Below, one piece after another: positions 51,929 through 63,435 of a stretch of 64,000 nucleotides of DNA (the first letter of the stretch is position 1; every line of letters starts with the position of its first letter). The notes under the pieces are model-generated. The model searched no databases, was not told the origin of the DNA, and saw only the letters and a list, made by a program, of their open reading frames with translations. Made by a program: the position numbers and the translations under genes. Origin of the DNA: Blastocladiella emersonii ATCC 22665 (Eukaryota; Blastocladiomycota; Blastocladiomycetes; Blastocladiales; Blastocladiaceae); contig JANHCV010000006.1 of NCBI GenBank assembly GCA_025594325.1, positions 868,001-932,000 on the forward strand, read 5' to 3'.

Positions 51929-53390
51929 ATGATGAGCAGCAACTCCGAGCAGCAGCCTGCCGCTGCTCCTTCCACCACCGAGCCCGAAACCACCGTGTCC
52001 GAGTTCGGCGCCGTGCGCGTCGTGCACAGCACCAAGCAGGCGCCGTCCAACGGCGCGCCCGCGCTCGCTGCGGCTGACGGCAAGCTGGTGCCCGTGTCCT
52101 CGGGTGGTCCGCAGGATCAGGACGACGATGACGAGGAGGAGGAGGACCACAGCGGCGACGAGGCGGCGGCTGCGCCCAACGGCGCTGGCGCCGCCGACGA
52201 CGACGTGCAGGTGACGACGGTGCACCCGGGAGAAGACGTAGACGAGTCCGAGTTCCTGGCCGAGGTGCCCGACGATGTGCCCGTACACGCCCCCACCCCA
52301 TCACGCACGCTCGCCGCGGTGTGCTCACCCCGCCCTCGCGTAGGAACTCGACCTGACGCACTGCCGGCTTCGCGACATGTCCGCGCTCGGGCTCGCGCGG
52401 TTCACGCACCTCGAGCGGCTCGGGATGCGCCAGAACCTGTTCCCGAAGATTGACGGCGTCGAGGCTCTCGCGCCGACGCTGCGCGAGCTCGACCTCTACG
52501 ATAACCGCATCGCCAAGTTTCACGCGCTCGAGCCGCTCGTCAACCTCGAGTACGGTTGTAACCGCTTTGCGCGGGACCTGTCGTGCTGACCCAACCGTGT
52601 AGGGTGCTCGACCTGTCGTTCAACAAGATCAAGCGGATCCCCGTCGGCGTGCTGGCGCAGATGAAGAACCTGACGGACCTGTACTTTGTCGCCAACAAGC
52701 TTGCCGAGATTGAAGGGCTCGAGGGGCTCGAGTCGCTGCGCAATCTCGAGCTCGGCGCGAACCGGATCCGCGTACGCTCCCTCCCCCACCCCGCTTCCCT
52801 CACATCCCGCCACTGACCCCCGCTTTGCTCGCCCGTAGACGATCCAAGGCCTCGAGCACGTCCCTCGGCTCGAGCAGCTGTGGCTGGGCAAGAACAAGAT
52901 CACGTCGCTGCAGGGGCTCGGCCACCTGCAGTCGCTGCGGCTGCTGAGCATCCAGAGCAACCGGATCGTGGACCTGGCCGGGCTCGAACACCTGGCCAAC
53001 CTCGAGGAGCTGTACCTGTCGCACAACGGCGTGCTGCGCATCGAGCACCTCGAGCACAACCCGAAGCTGCGCGTCCTCGACCTCTGCAATAACCGCATCG
53101 CTAAGCTCGAGGGCGTCAAGCATCTCGTGCATCTCGAGGAGCTCTGGGTACGTTACGTTTCCTCGTCGCGTGGGAGACGTCGCATTCATAACTCGTTGAT
53201 TTAGCTGTCGAACAACAAGCTCGACGACTGGACCGACGTCGAGAACGAGACCAAGGGCATGCCGAACCTCGAGACCATCTACCTCGAGGGCAACCCGCTG
53301 CAGGCCGCGGCCGGCGCTACGTACCGGCTCAAGGTCAAGACGCTGGTCCCACAGGTCAAGCAGATCGACGCCCAGTTTGTCCGCGCCTAG
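51929..53390 (+). CDS. SDS22: SDS22/PPP1R7, LRR regulatory subunit of protein phosphatase 1
   Basis: Five exons: 51929-52282, 52344-52549, 52603-52771, 52839-53147, 53205-53390 (407 aa). An acidic disordered N-terminus (about 118 residues) is followed by the SDS22-type LRR array of about 11 repeats of roughly 22 residues, for example LRELDLYDNRIAKFHAL, VLDLSFNKIKRIPVGVLA and LRLLSIQSNRIVDLAGLEHL, then the LRRcap region NLETIYLEGNPLQ. SDS22 binds and chaperones PP1 catalytic subunits and supports mitosis. The leader shows TGCAACGTAATCAAACGAACC right before the ATG. Confidence 0.95.
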
Positions 53391-53466
53391 CCGTCGTCGT
53401 TGCGTGCGTGTAAATTTTGATACTGATTGATATGTACAAGGATGGAAAGGGAGGGAATGAACACCA

Positions 53467-54840
53467 TTAGAACACAGCTGCCGCCGCAACACCACCGCCC
53501 CCATCGCTGCGACCCGCCCGCGCGCCCGCCGCCGCGCTGTACTTGCGGTACGCGTCGCCGACATCGTCGGCACTTGACGACGCCACGGCGTCCTCAGCGG
53601 CCATGCCGAGGTTGAGCCCGAGCCGCAGGCCCAGCGTGTCGAGGCCGTCCATCTGGCGCAGGTCCGGGTACCCGCCGAGCACGTTCTCAGTCTCGCGACC
53701 GTACTGGGCGGCCTCCTCCTCCCCATCGTCCGCCAGGTCGTCGGCCGAGATCCACGACCGCAGCTGCGAGAAGGGCCAGCGGAAGCTCGACGCGGATGCG
53801 GACGCGGACGCGGGCTCGACAGGGGGGTCAGGAGGGGCCGCGGCGGCAGTGTAGGTCGACGGCACGTAGTCGCGCGCGTTGTTGAAGGACCGGTGGTGGT
53901 TGTGCATGGACGCGTGCGACTGCGACCGCGGGAGCGCCGTGGCGAGCGAGAGCGCGGGGAACCGGTCGCTGTCCTCTTCCTCGTCGACGACCTGCTGCTG
54001 CGGTGGGCGCCGTGTAGGCGACGGGGACGTGCGGCGGCGGACGACGCGCGCGGGTGTCGGCGGGTGGTACTCGCTCGCCGCGGACGCGGATGAAGTGGTT
54101 GTAGCCGCGGGATCGTCGTCGACGTCGAGCAGCGCGCGCGCGACGAACGTGAACACTTTGCCGATGCCCCAGCCCCACCCGGCGCCGCCGGCGGACTCGG
54201 GCTCGGCGGCGAAAACGTCGTCGTCAGCGGCGGCGGCGGTAGCGGCAGGTACCTTGGAACGCGGCGGCGACGACGGTTTGTACGTCGCGACTAGCGCGGG
54301 CGAGGGCAGCGGCGACAATGCGCTCGACAGGTCCACGTCCTCGTCGTGCGCGCCGCGGCGGGCCGACACGAGGCCGGGGATGTGCGCGGCGACGACGACC
54401 GACGACGACGGCCCACCGCCTATCGGGAACAGGCCCGGCGAATCGTCGCTATCGTCGCTCGAGCTGCTCCCGCTCTCGTTGGCACTGCTGACGGAGCGGA
54501 CGCCGAGGTGCTGGGTGCCGCGGGCGGCAATCGTGTCCCAGGGCGTGGTGGCGGCGTGCGGCGACAGGGCGCGGTCGGACCCGACCTCGCTCCACGACGC
54601 CGACGATGCCCACGACACGGAGCCGTCGGCCTCGCCGTCCTCGTCGCCCGACGTGCAGCTCAGAACGCCGAGTTCGCTCGACTCGGAGGTCGCGGACGCG
54701 AGCGGCGCCGAGCCGAGTGGTGCGGAGACGAGGGTCGGTGAGGTCGACGTCGACGAGGTCGTGGACTGCGTGCTCGCGTGGCGCGCGGGACCCGGTGGGG
54801 GCAGCGGCGCGGTGCCGCGGCGGCGGGCCAGGTCGGACAT
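53467..54840 (-). CDS. Unknown Ser/Asp-rich disordered protein
   Basis: A single exon of 457 aa beginning MSDLARRRGTAPLPPPG. Largely disordered and rich in Ser/Ala/Asp/Thr. A moderately ordered part near the C-terminus has SFRWPFSQLRSWISADDLAD and LDTLGLRLGLNLGMAAEDAV, which may be amphipathic helices. A hydrophobic WGIGKVFTFVARALLDV stretch lies in the middle. No known motif. A bidirectional coding track also exists on the plus strand, but it lacks support. Confidence 0.6.
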   Translation of the reverse strand: MSDLARRRGTAPLPPPGPARHASTQSTTSSTSTSPTLVSAPLGSAPLASATSESSELGVLSCTSGDEDGEADGSVSWASSASWSEVGSDRALSPHAATTPWDTIAARGTQHLGVRSVSSANESGSSSSDDSDDSPGLFPIGGGPSSSVVVAAHIPGLVSARRGAHDEDVDLSSALSPLPSPALVATYKPSSPPRSKVPAATAAAADDDVFAAEPESAGGAGWGWGIGKVFTFVARALLDVDDDPAATTTSSASAASEYHPPTPARVVRRRTSPSPTRRPPQQQVVDEEEDSDRFPALSLATALPRSQSHASMHNHHRSFNNARDYVPSTYTAAAAPPDPPVEPASASASASSFRWPFSQLRSWISADDLADDGEEEAAQYGRETENVLGGYPDLRQMDGLDTLGLRLGLNLGMAAEDAVASSSADDVGDAYRKYSAAAGARAGRSDGGGGVAAAAVF

Positions 54841-55213
54841 GGTTGCGTAGGGCGGATGAAGTTGATGCGTTGCGTTGAGAGTGAGAGGTTGAGGAGCGAG
54901 GGCAGCGGGCGAGGGGACGGGTCCGGTTTTGAGGTCCGCCGAGCTGCGCGCACCACCACGCGCGCGTGCTGTTCTCTTCAAGCCTCCGAACAACGAGCGA
55001 GCACGCGAATGAACGAACGGGCAACGCAGCGCAACATGAGAACGGCGAGGCGCTGGGTCCCATGTCCCGCGTCGGGGAATCTGCGCCATTCGGTGCGCCA
55101 CGCCTCATCCGCGCGTGGCGGTGCGGCGCAACGCGACTCGCAGCGCGCCACGTGAGCGCTGCAGCTGCGCAAGGCGACGCGTTGATCATGAGCCAAGGAA
55201 GGGTATATTATTA
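54841..55213 (-). promoter_or_regulatory. Leader/promoter region of the disordered-protein gene
   Basis: About 370 bp. Minus-strand positions 54861-54878 read TCAACGCAACGCATCAAC, another instance of the CAACGYATC leader motif, here 20-38 nt before the ATG at 54840. The rest shows nothing recognisable. Confidence 0.45.
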
Positions 55214-58200
55214 CTAGGCGACGACCATGCGACGCAGGACCGCCGCGTTCTCGGGCCCCGTCTCGTCGACGAGCGCCGCAAACGCCGAGTCGCCGCGCGC
55301 GAGCAGGTCCCTTGGCGGCGCAAACTCGCGCACCCGGCCGGCGTCCATGAACAGGATGTAGTCCGAGTCCATGATCGTGTTGAGCCTACACTCCCGGTGG
55401 TCAGACTTTCCTCGGCGGTGACGATAGAGTGAGAACGTACCGGTGAGCGACCGTGAGCACCGTCGCGCGGGCAAAGTTGCGCGACCGGACGACCGACTGG
55501 ATCAGCGCGTCCGTTTCGTTGTCGACGGCCGCGCTCGCCTCGTCCTATTGGTCCCAAAAGTCAGTCGCGGACGGTGCGACGCGCACGAGAGGGGAGTAGC
55601 GTACCATGACCAGGATCCGCGCCTCGTGCACCATGGCGCGCGCGAGACACATGAGCTGCGCCGTGCCGACCGACAGCCCGACCACGGACAGGGGCGCGTC
55701 GAGCCGGGCCTCGTGCGCCTCGACCTGCGGCTTGAGACCCGTCTGGTCCAGGCTACACGACAGTGTCAGCGCACCGCGCCTGCCTCACGAGTGAGAAGCA
55801 CGCGTACCAGTCCCACAACCGCGCGTCGTCCACCTCGCCGAGCGGGTCGAGGTTGCTGCGCACCGACCCGGTGAAAAGCTGCGGCTGCTGCGGGATCACG
55901 GCGATCCGCCGACGCAGCTCGAGCAGCGGCACGTCCGCCGTGTCGACCCCGTCAATCTCGATCGACCCGCTGCTTGGCTCGGCGAGACGGAACAGCGCCG
56001 CGAGCAACGTCGACTTGCCGCTCCCGGTTCTACGGGTAGCGTGTCAGTGCTGCTCTTGACCGAGTGCCGACAACGAAGCGAACGTACCGCCCGACGATCC
56101 CAACCTTGGCCCCCGCGGGAATCTTGACCGACATGCGCCGCATCGCGGGCTCGAGCCCGGGCCGGTACGCGAGCGTGACGTCGCGGAACTCGATCTCGCC
56201 GTGCTGCGGCCACTCGGCGGGCACGACCTGCTCCGCCGGGACATCCACACTCGGCCGCTCGACGGGAACCTGCTCGCAGTACGCGAGGATCCGCTCGACG
56301 CTTGAAAGCTGCGTCTCGCCATCGGTCGCCATGCGGACCGTCCACGTCAGCGCGCCCGTCACCTGCAGCGCGTACGAGAGGCTGAGCCCGACGACGGCCG
56401 CCGACACGCCGAGGTCGCGCGGACCCGCCTGGCTGAGCACCGTCACGCCGAGAACACCAAACACGGCCGCCAGCAGCACCATGACCGCGCCCAGGAGCTC
56501 GAGCCGGATCGCGAGCCACCGCTGCGCCGCGAACTGCAGGAAGCTCGGCGACGAGCTCAGGTCGATCAGGCGCATGTGCGCCCGCGCGAACGCCGTCGTC
56601 TGCCCGTACGCGCGGATCGTGGCCGCGGCCGCGCCGCCCACCACGCCGCCGCCGCTGGTCGAGTCCGAGGAGGTCTTGCCGTCGCCGCCCTTCTTCTTCT
56701 GCTTCTTACCCTTCTTGGCCCCCACCGCGCCGCCACCCCCGCTGCCCCCGCCAAGCGACTCGCCGAGATGCGCGAGGAGCGGCGACCGCGCCATGGCCTC
56801 GATCCGCCGCAGCTCGCGCGACGTGCGGAGGTACCGCTGCTGGACGTGCGCGTAGACGGCGAGGAGCGGGACGAGCGGGACCGCGAACAGCGGCGTGGCG
56901 CCGACCATGACGGCGAGCGACGCGACCGTGTTCCCGAGCGACCCCGCGAGCTGGCGCACCGCCTCGGGCAGCGCCGCGTCGAGCGCGTCCTGGTCGCGGC
57001 TCATGCGGTTGATGATCCGCCCCGCCGGCTGCGTGTCGAAGAAGGCCATGGGCGCGCGCAGGAGGCGTTCGACTGCCGAGGCGTGCAGCGTGCGAGATGC
57101 GCGGACGCCGGCGACTGCGATGTGCGCGCCGTTGCCCAGCAGGGCCAGGATCTGTGCCGCGGCGAACGACGCGTAGATGCCGAGGTACGCCCCGCCGCCG
57201 TCGCCCGCGAGCGCCGCGATCCCGCCCGACGACCACAGCGACAGCCAAATGTCGCCGCCCGTGCGTGCGGCCTGCGCGAGCACGACGCCGAGGACCACGC
57301 CGAGACCCGTCAGCGTGCCGCCTGACGCGCGAAGATAGCTCCGGTACACGGACCACGACACGCTGCCCTTGACGCGGTCCTCGGCCGCGATCAGCGGGCC
57401 GCTCGGCTTCTTGGTCTTGGCGAGCGTGGTGCTGACGACAGACGCGGTCGAGCGGCGGCGACACGGCGTTGGAGAAGGTGTCGATGACGATGACGACGAC
57501 TCGAACTCCTCCTCCTGCGGGCTCGGCGTCGTCACCTCGCTCGACACCGTGGCCGACGCGCCGAGCATCTGCGCGAGCACGCCGCCGGACCTCTTCGCGA
57601 GCTCGTCGTACGTCCCGACCTCAGCGACGCGCCCGCCCTGCATCGCGACGACGAGATCCGCGTGCCGCGCGAGATGCACTGCGTGCGTCACGAGAACACG
57701 CGTCTTGCCCTTGAGCGCCGTGACGATGGCGCCGTGGAACAGCGCCGCCGCGACCCGCATATCGCACGCGGCGAGGATATCGTCGAGGAGGACGAGGTCG
57801 GCGTCGGCGTAGATGGCGCGCGCGAGGGCCACGCGGCTCTGCTGGCCGCCCGACAGCGTCGACCCTTGCTCGCCGACCTCGACCGTGTCGCTGCCGGGGA
57901 GCTGCTCGAGGTCCTTGTCGAGCGCCGCCGCGCGCAGCGCCGCGCGGTACCGCGCCGCGTCGTACGGCAGGCCGAAGGTCACGTTGGCGCGGATGCTCAC
58001 GTTCATCAGCACCGACTGCTGCGAGCAGTACGCGGCGAACGGGCGCGCGGGACCGATCGGCTCGCTCGTGCTCGTAGGCTCGGACACGATGAACTCGCCG
58101 CGCGTGTGCCGCATCTCGCCGAGGAGCGCCGAGAGAAACGAGCTCTTGCCGGAGTTGACACTGCCCACGACGATGACGAGGGCGCCGCGCGGGATCGACA

Positions 58201-59821
58201 GCGTGATGCCCGAAAGCGTCAGCGGGGTCGTCGCGTCCGACTCGGGCGCGTTCCACCGGAACTCGGCGTCGGTGAGCTGGATGTGCGGAGTAGCGGTGCC
58301 GGACGGCGCGACGCGGACGGGCTTGGCGCGCGGCGCGAGCTCGTCGGCCGTGAGCAGCGCCGTGACGCGATTGACGGCGACGCGCGCGTCGATGAGGAGC
58401 GGGACCATGGTCGGGAAGTCTACCGTGCGGGTGGAGAGGTTCGTGTCAGATCACTGAACGGATCACGAGCGTGAAGTGAAACGCGACGCGTCGTTCAACG
58501 TACAGAAGAGGGGGAGTTTAAGCAAGTTCAAACAAGCTAGGGCCGGGTACAATATCGGGACGCTCAGCGCGCCGCCGACGGCGTACACGTACGCGAAAAC
58601 GACGAGCGCGGCGAGCGTCGGGACCATCTTGGAGATCGCATTGAGCGCGGCGCGCCACAGCGCGAGCCGCCGGATATACACCATCTCCTGGTCGCGCAGC
58701 CCCAGCACCGCGTCGCGCCGGATCTCGTCCCACGCGAGCAGCTTGACGACGCGGATCGCGCCAATCGTCTCGGCGAGCGACCGCACGCGCGCGTCCGCGA
58801 ACGCCTGGTTCGCGCGACGGTACCGCGTCAGGAACCGGAGCACGCGGCTCTGCACCGGGATGAAGGCCACCATGAGCGCGAACGCCGCGAGCGCGCCGGC
58901 ACCGACGAGGCGGACGAGAAGGGCGAGGACCACGACGAGTTGGACCGGCAGCGACCACGCCATGTGTAGGTACGGCACCGCGAGCTCGAGGCGCGCCGCG
59001 TCCGTCGATGCCACGTTCTGGATCAGACCCGTATCAAACTGCGCGCGCGTGTGCGCCGCGAGCCGTTGCGTCTTGCGGAACACGGACGCGGTCACGGCGC
59101 CGCGCACGCGGATCCCGAGCCTGCGCGTCTGCACGAAATACGCCGAGTTGCTGAGCACGGCCACGACTTGGAGCAGGAACAGGGCCAGGGCGAGGAGGTA
59201 GCCGCGCGCGCCGTGATCGTCGCCGTGATCTGCGGCCGCGTGCGCGAACCCGCCGCGGTGCGCGTCCTCGTACCGCGTCAGGTACGCCATGAGCTCCTCG
59301 AACACGAGCGGCGAGACCATGGACGCGACAATGTTGACGACCAGGAATACGCCGGACCACAGCCACTCGGTGCCGTACGCGGTCCACATGGCGCGGAGGA
59401 ACGACGGCGGCTTGGCCACCGTGGCCGCGGTCACCGTGGCCGCCTTGGCCGCGGCCCTGTCGCGCTCGGCGGCCCAACACTCGACGAACCGCGCCTCGTT
59501 GCGCTCGGCGGACATGGACGCGTCGACTTGGTACATGTCGGCGGCGTCGAGCGGGCGGTCGAACCCGAGCCGGACGAGCGGCGTCAACCACGTCATGAAC
59601 AGACGCGACGCGAGCCCGGCCGTGGGTTCCGGGACCTCGACGTCGCAGTTGCGCGCTGGAAGCTGTTGCCGCGCGCGGGCGTACTTGGTGCGCGACGCCA
59701 TTGTATCGAAAAGGAGGATGTCGTCGGCGAGATCGGCGAGGTTGACGACTGACGGTTTGTCGGGGACGCGAGGGCCGCCGCTGGGCTTCTCGCCCAGCGT
59801 TTTGAGCGGGATCCGCGCCAT
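55214..59821 (-). CDS. ABCC-family full ABC transporter (MRP/YOR1-like)
   Basis: Six exons: 58504-59821, 56088-58419, 55808-56029, 55605-55752, 55441-55544, 55214-55385 (1431 aa). Two TMD-NBD units without an N-terminal TMD0. NBD1: Walker A GSVNSGKSS (about 524-532), signature LSGGQQSRVALARAIY, Walker B ADLVLLDDILAACD with Asp in place of the catalytic Glu (common in ABCC), H-loop THAVHLA. NBD2: Walker A GRTGSGKST (spliced, about 1217), signature LSVGTAQLMCLARAM, Walker B ILVMDEASAAVDNETD with Glu, H-loop AHR. Asymmetric ATPase sites, as in MRPs. An acidic/Lys-rich insert lies in TMD2 near 56640-56760. Exports conjugated or lipophilic substrates (inference). The start is uncertain: 59821 (MARIPLK) is conservative, and a 5' exon near 59,920-59,940 (MPPSS) spliced to 59,880 would also be in frame. 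Confidence 0.9.
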
Positions 59822-60873
59822 GGTCGTGAGGTCTACGGGAACGACGACGACGCGCATCACGAGGATCAGTTTGGTCACGTCCTACTCTACGTTGTCGTCG
59901 CCATGGCGACAAGGGCGACCATGCACCGAGGATGGCGGCATCGCCGTGAACGACGCGAGGCGGCCATCACCGTTGATCAAACGGTGCAAGTCGCCTTAGA
60001 ATGTAGAGACGGGACGGCGACGGACCAGGTTGACGCGAAGGTGGGTCGTGCGAGTCGGTGGCCAAGGGCAGGCTGGGCCTCGTGGTCGGCCGGTGGTGCG
60101 GCAGTCGCTGCAGGGCGGAGAGCGGGAGCCGCGTAGCGACCCTCTTCCACCTCCACCACCTCGTCCGTGCGACCAACCCTCAGGGACCAGCAAAACATGT
60201 GATCCGGCCCTCTTCCTGACCTTTGCCTCCGATGGAAGGTGTCTCCATCTCGGCAACCGCGCTGATCGTCGCGATACACCGAGTCGGCTGTGCGCCGCCG
60301 CGAGACACTTGCACCGCGCGCCGCGGCACGCGTCGCGAACGTCCGGCCGGCCACAGGCCGATCCTTTGGTCCGCACGCTCGGGTTCGGGTCGGTCGCGCC
60401 CTGAAACCCCCGCGGCGGTCGGATGCTCGCTTCCGCGACGCGCGTGTTATCGCTTTCCCATCGCAGGTCGCGCGCTGCGTGCGTCAACGGTTGTGATCCG
60501 TCGGCGTAGATCGATCGCGACGCTTGTGCACGCGAGGCTTAAACTATGCCTCCGTCCGGGCAGGGACTGACGACCGACGGCTGACGCGTCACGACGACGC
60601 GTCGCTCATGTTGATCGTCAAGGTGATGGCGAACTGGCTTGAGCATGCATGCGGGCGGAAGCTGCACGTCTAGTTATATGTTGTACGATGGCGGGTGGGG
60701 GGATGGTGAAGGTGAAGATGGAGTAGAATAGATAGGCGGGACGGGTAGACACAAGAGGGAAAAGAGGGAGCGGGGGACAGTCGTCAAGACTAGCCAATAA
60801 TTAGGACGGGAAGGGGAGGGAGATTACACGAAGGGAAGGACAGGTGGGTGGAGCGACGCGACGGTCGTCACTA
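59822..60873. other. Gap between the ABC transporter start and NF-YA 3' end
   Basis: About 1 kb. It includes the probable transporter promoter and perhaps its first exon near 59,880-59,940. Open frames on both strands are GC-driven and show no known protein. No tRNA, repeat or mobile element is seen. Confidence 0.4.
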
Positions 60874-63435
60874 CTACTGCTGCTGCTGCGACTGCAGCTC
60901 GGCCGGCGGCGGTGCGGGCGAGTCAGCGAGCCGGAGGTAGCTGGTCGCCGGCGGCGGCGGGGGCGGGGCCATGGGCTGCAACTGCTGCTGCTGCTCCTGG
61001 CCTTGTGGTGGATGAGGATGGTGGTGGTGATAGAACGGCTGCTGCTGCGGCTGCGGCGGCGGCTGGTACTGCTGAGGCGGCGGCTGCTGGTACACGAACG
61101 ACTGCGGGTGCTGCTGGAACGGCTGCTGCTGTTGCTGGAACTGCATCTGCTGTTGTTGCTGGTGCATCTGCATCTGCTGGAACTGCTGCATCTGCTGCAT
61201 CTGGAGCTGCTGCTGCTGCTGGTGGTGCTGCTGCTGCTCGGGCGTCGCGTGGACAAACGACGGGACCTGGCCGAGGACGATCGGGGCCATGGGCGCCGGC
61301 ATCCCCATCGCGTGCGCGGCGGCCGCTGCCGTCGGGTGCGGGAGCGGTGCGCCGTTGAGCGAGGGCGTAGGCGGAGCCGACGACGCAGCGGACGTAGACG
61401 CGCCCGACGACGCGGCATCCGCGTCCCCCGCCCCCGCGGCCTCCTTCCCCGCCGCCGACTTACCGCTCGTCTTGCGGCGCTTGGTCGTCGACATGCTGGC
61501 AGCGGCGGCGGTGCCGGGCGGGAGCTTCCCCTGGGCCTCGAGGTCCTCGAGCTCGGCCTTGGTGAGGAACCGGCCGCCGGGCCCGCGCGGGCGCCGCATC
61601 GCGTGCTTGTGGCGCGACTCGTGCAGGTACGGCTTGCGCGAGCGGGCGCCCTTGAGCTCGTTCTCGAGCCGCAGCCGCGCCGCACGGCGCTTGATGATGC
61701 GGTGGTACTGCTTAGCGTTCACGTACATGGGCTCCTCCTCGACGGGCGGCGGCGCCATGGGCGGCATGCCCGCGGGGCCGGCGGCGGGGGGTGGCGGGGG
61801 CGGCGGCGCCTGGGTTCCCGGCGCGACCTGCGCGGCCTGAACGGCGGCGGCGGTCGCGACGTGCACCATCATGGGCGCGTGGAGCTGCTGCTGCTGCTGC
61901 TGACCGGGCTGCTGCGGCTGCTGTTGCGCGACGGGATGGCCCATGTTGCCGACGGCGGTCGGCGTGACGACAGCGCCGAGCGCGGGCGACGCGAGGGCGT
62001 GCGGCTGCTGCGGCATGCTAGCCGCCGCGACGGCCGCGATCGCCATATCGGGCGCGGTGGCGATCAGGTTTCCGTTGGGCCCGACCATGGGTGATATGGT
62101 AGCGGCGTAGTGCGGACCGACGAACGGCGACGCGTGCGCGGTGGCGGGCGCCGAGGCGGACATGAGCGCCATGGCGGGATCGTGTGCGCCGGGGAGGGGT
62201 GTTGGTGGAAGCGAGGCGTGCTGCTGTTGTTGTTGGGACGGATGAGGAAGATGGTGGTGGTGTTGCTGCGTGAGATGATGGTGGTGGTGGTGCTGGGACT
62301 GATCCTGCAGTCCCTGCTGCTGTTGCTGTTGCGCGAGAGCGAACCCGAGCCCGTTGGGCGCCGGTGTCGTAGTCGTAGTGGCGGCGCGCGGCGCGCCGTG
62401 GTGGACGAGCGGGGAGGGGATGGGCGCCTGCAGCGATCCGGGCGGGTGCATGCCGCCGCCGTTGGCGAGGTGCTGCTGGATCTGCGGCGAGACGTGCATT
62501 CCGTTGCCCGGCGTCGAGCCCGCGAGCATAAGAACAGCGGCGGGCGGCGCGGGGCTCGGGTGCGCCGAGGACGACTGCGAGCCAGTCGCACTCGACTGCG
62601 CGTTCATGAGGTTGGCGAGCGACGGCAGGTTCGCCATGCCACTAGCGGCGGGGTGGTGGTGATGATGATGGTGGTGGTGCAGGTCCGAGGTGGAGAAGAC
62701 GGACGAGTGCAGGTCAATGGCCGACGACAGGTGGGGCAGGCCGGCGGTGATGCTTGGCAGCGTCGAGTGGTGGTGCGCGTGGTGCTGCTGGTGCTGGTGG
62801 TGATCCATGGGCGGCGGCGCGCTCAGGCCGCCGACCGGCGAGGGCGAGAGGAGCGAGGGAAGCTGCTGCGAGTGCTGCTGCGACTGCGAGTGCTGCGACT
62901 GGTCGGATGCGAGTCCCATGGCCTGGTCGAGCGTGCCAGCGCCAGTGCCCGCAGTCACGCCCGCGGCGGCAGCGAGGTCCTGGGCGTGGTGCGCGGCGGT
63001 GCCGAAAAGGACCGGGTCGGCAGCGGGACTCTGGCCGATCGAGGACGCGGCGTCGAGGCCAGAGGGCGCGGGCGAGGCGGCGGCAGCGAGGCTCACCGAG
63101 GGGCTGTGCATGGCGGCGGCGGCGGCAGCGGACGCGGCGTCGTTGGCGACGAGGTGGTCCTGGAACATGGTGGGCTGCGCGGAGGCGAGCGAACCGGGCG
63201 CGAAGCTGATGCCGGGCATGATCGCAGCCGCCGGTTGCTGCGGTTGAGGGGGAACCGGCGGGCCCATGGCGGACGCGAGGTCGGCGGCAGCGGCGGCCTG
63301 CGCCTGGTCGGCGGACACGTCCGAGCGAGGCTCGGTGTCGTTGAGCTTCTGCTGCTCGTGCTGCTGCTGCACCTCGACCACGGCCGGATCGGCAGGCGCG
63401 GGCGCGGCGGTGGGCGCCTCGAGCGGCAGATCCAT
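60874..63435 (-). CDS. HAP2: CCAAT-binding transcription factor subunit A (NF-YA/HAP2)
   Basis: A single exon of 853 aa. The conserved core (about 570-628) has [20 protein letters not shown], the subunit-association helix, then the DNA-binding [20 protein letters not shown] and GGRFLT. The core is canonical to the residue. It is flanked by very long Gln-, His-, Ala- and Pro-rich regions, as in animal NF-YA, while yeast Hap2 is much shorter. With NF-YB/NF-YC (Hap3/Hap5) it binds CCAAT boxes, controlling respiration and iron genes in fungi. Confidence 0.96.
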   Translation of the reverse strand: MDLPLEAPTAAPAPADPAVVEVQQQHEQQKLNDTEPRSDVSADQAQAAAAADLASAMGPPVPPQPQQPAAAIMPGISFAPGSLASAQPTMFQDHLVANDAASAAAAAAMHSPSVSLAAAASPAPSGLDAASSIGQSPAADPVLFGTAAHHAQDLAAAAGVTAGTGAGTLDQAMGLASDQSQHSQSQQHSQQLPSLLSPSPVGGLSAPPPMDHHQHQQHHAHHHSTLPSITAGLPHLSSAIDLHSSVFSTSDLHHHHHHHHHPAASGMANLPSLANLMNAQSSATGSQSSSAHPSPAPPAAVLMLAGSTPGNGMHVSPQIQQHLANGGGMHPPGSLQAPIPSPLVHHGAPRAATTTTTPAPNGLGFALAQQQQQQGLQDQSQHHHHHHLTQQHHHHLPHPSQQQQQHASLPPTPLPGAHDPAMALMSASAPATAHASPFVGPHYAATISPMVGPNGNLIATAPDMAIAAVAAASMPQQPHALASPALGAVVTPTAVGNMGHPVAQQQPQQPGQQQQQQLHAPMMVHVATAAAVQAAQVAPGTQAPPPPPPPAAGPAGMPPMAPPPVEEEPMYVNAKQYHRIIKRRAARLRLENELKGARSRKPYLHESRHKHAMRRPRGPGGRFLTKAELEDLEAQGKLPPGTAAAASMSTTKRRKTSGKSAAGKEAAGAGDADAASSGASTSAASSAPPTPSLNGAPLPHPTAAAAAHAMGMPAPMAPIVLGQVPSFVHATPEQQQHHQQQQQLQMQQMQQFQQMQMHQQQQQMQFQQQQQPFQQHPQSFVYQQPPPQQYQPPPQPQQQPFYHHHHPHPPQGQEQQQQLQPMAPPPPPPATSYLRLADSPAPPPAELQSQQQQ

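Noticed and set aside
60030-60570. Possible small genes in the gap after the ABC transporter
   Set aside because: Frames on both strands are short, Arg-rich and without splice or family support.
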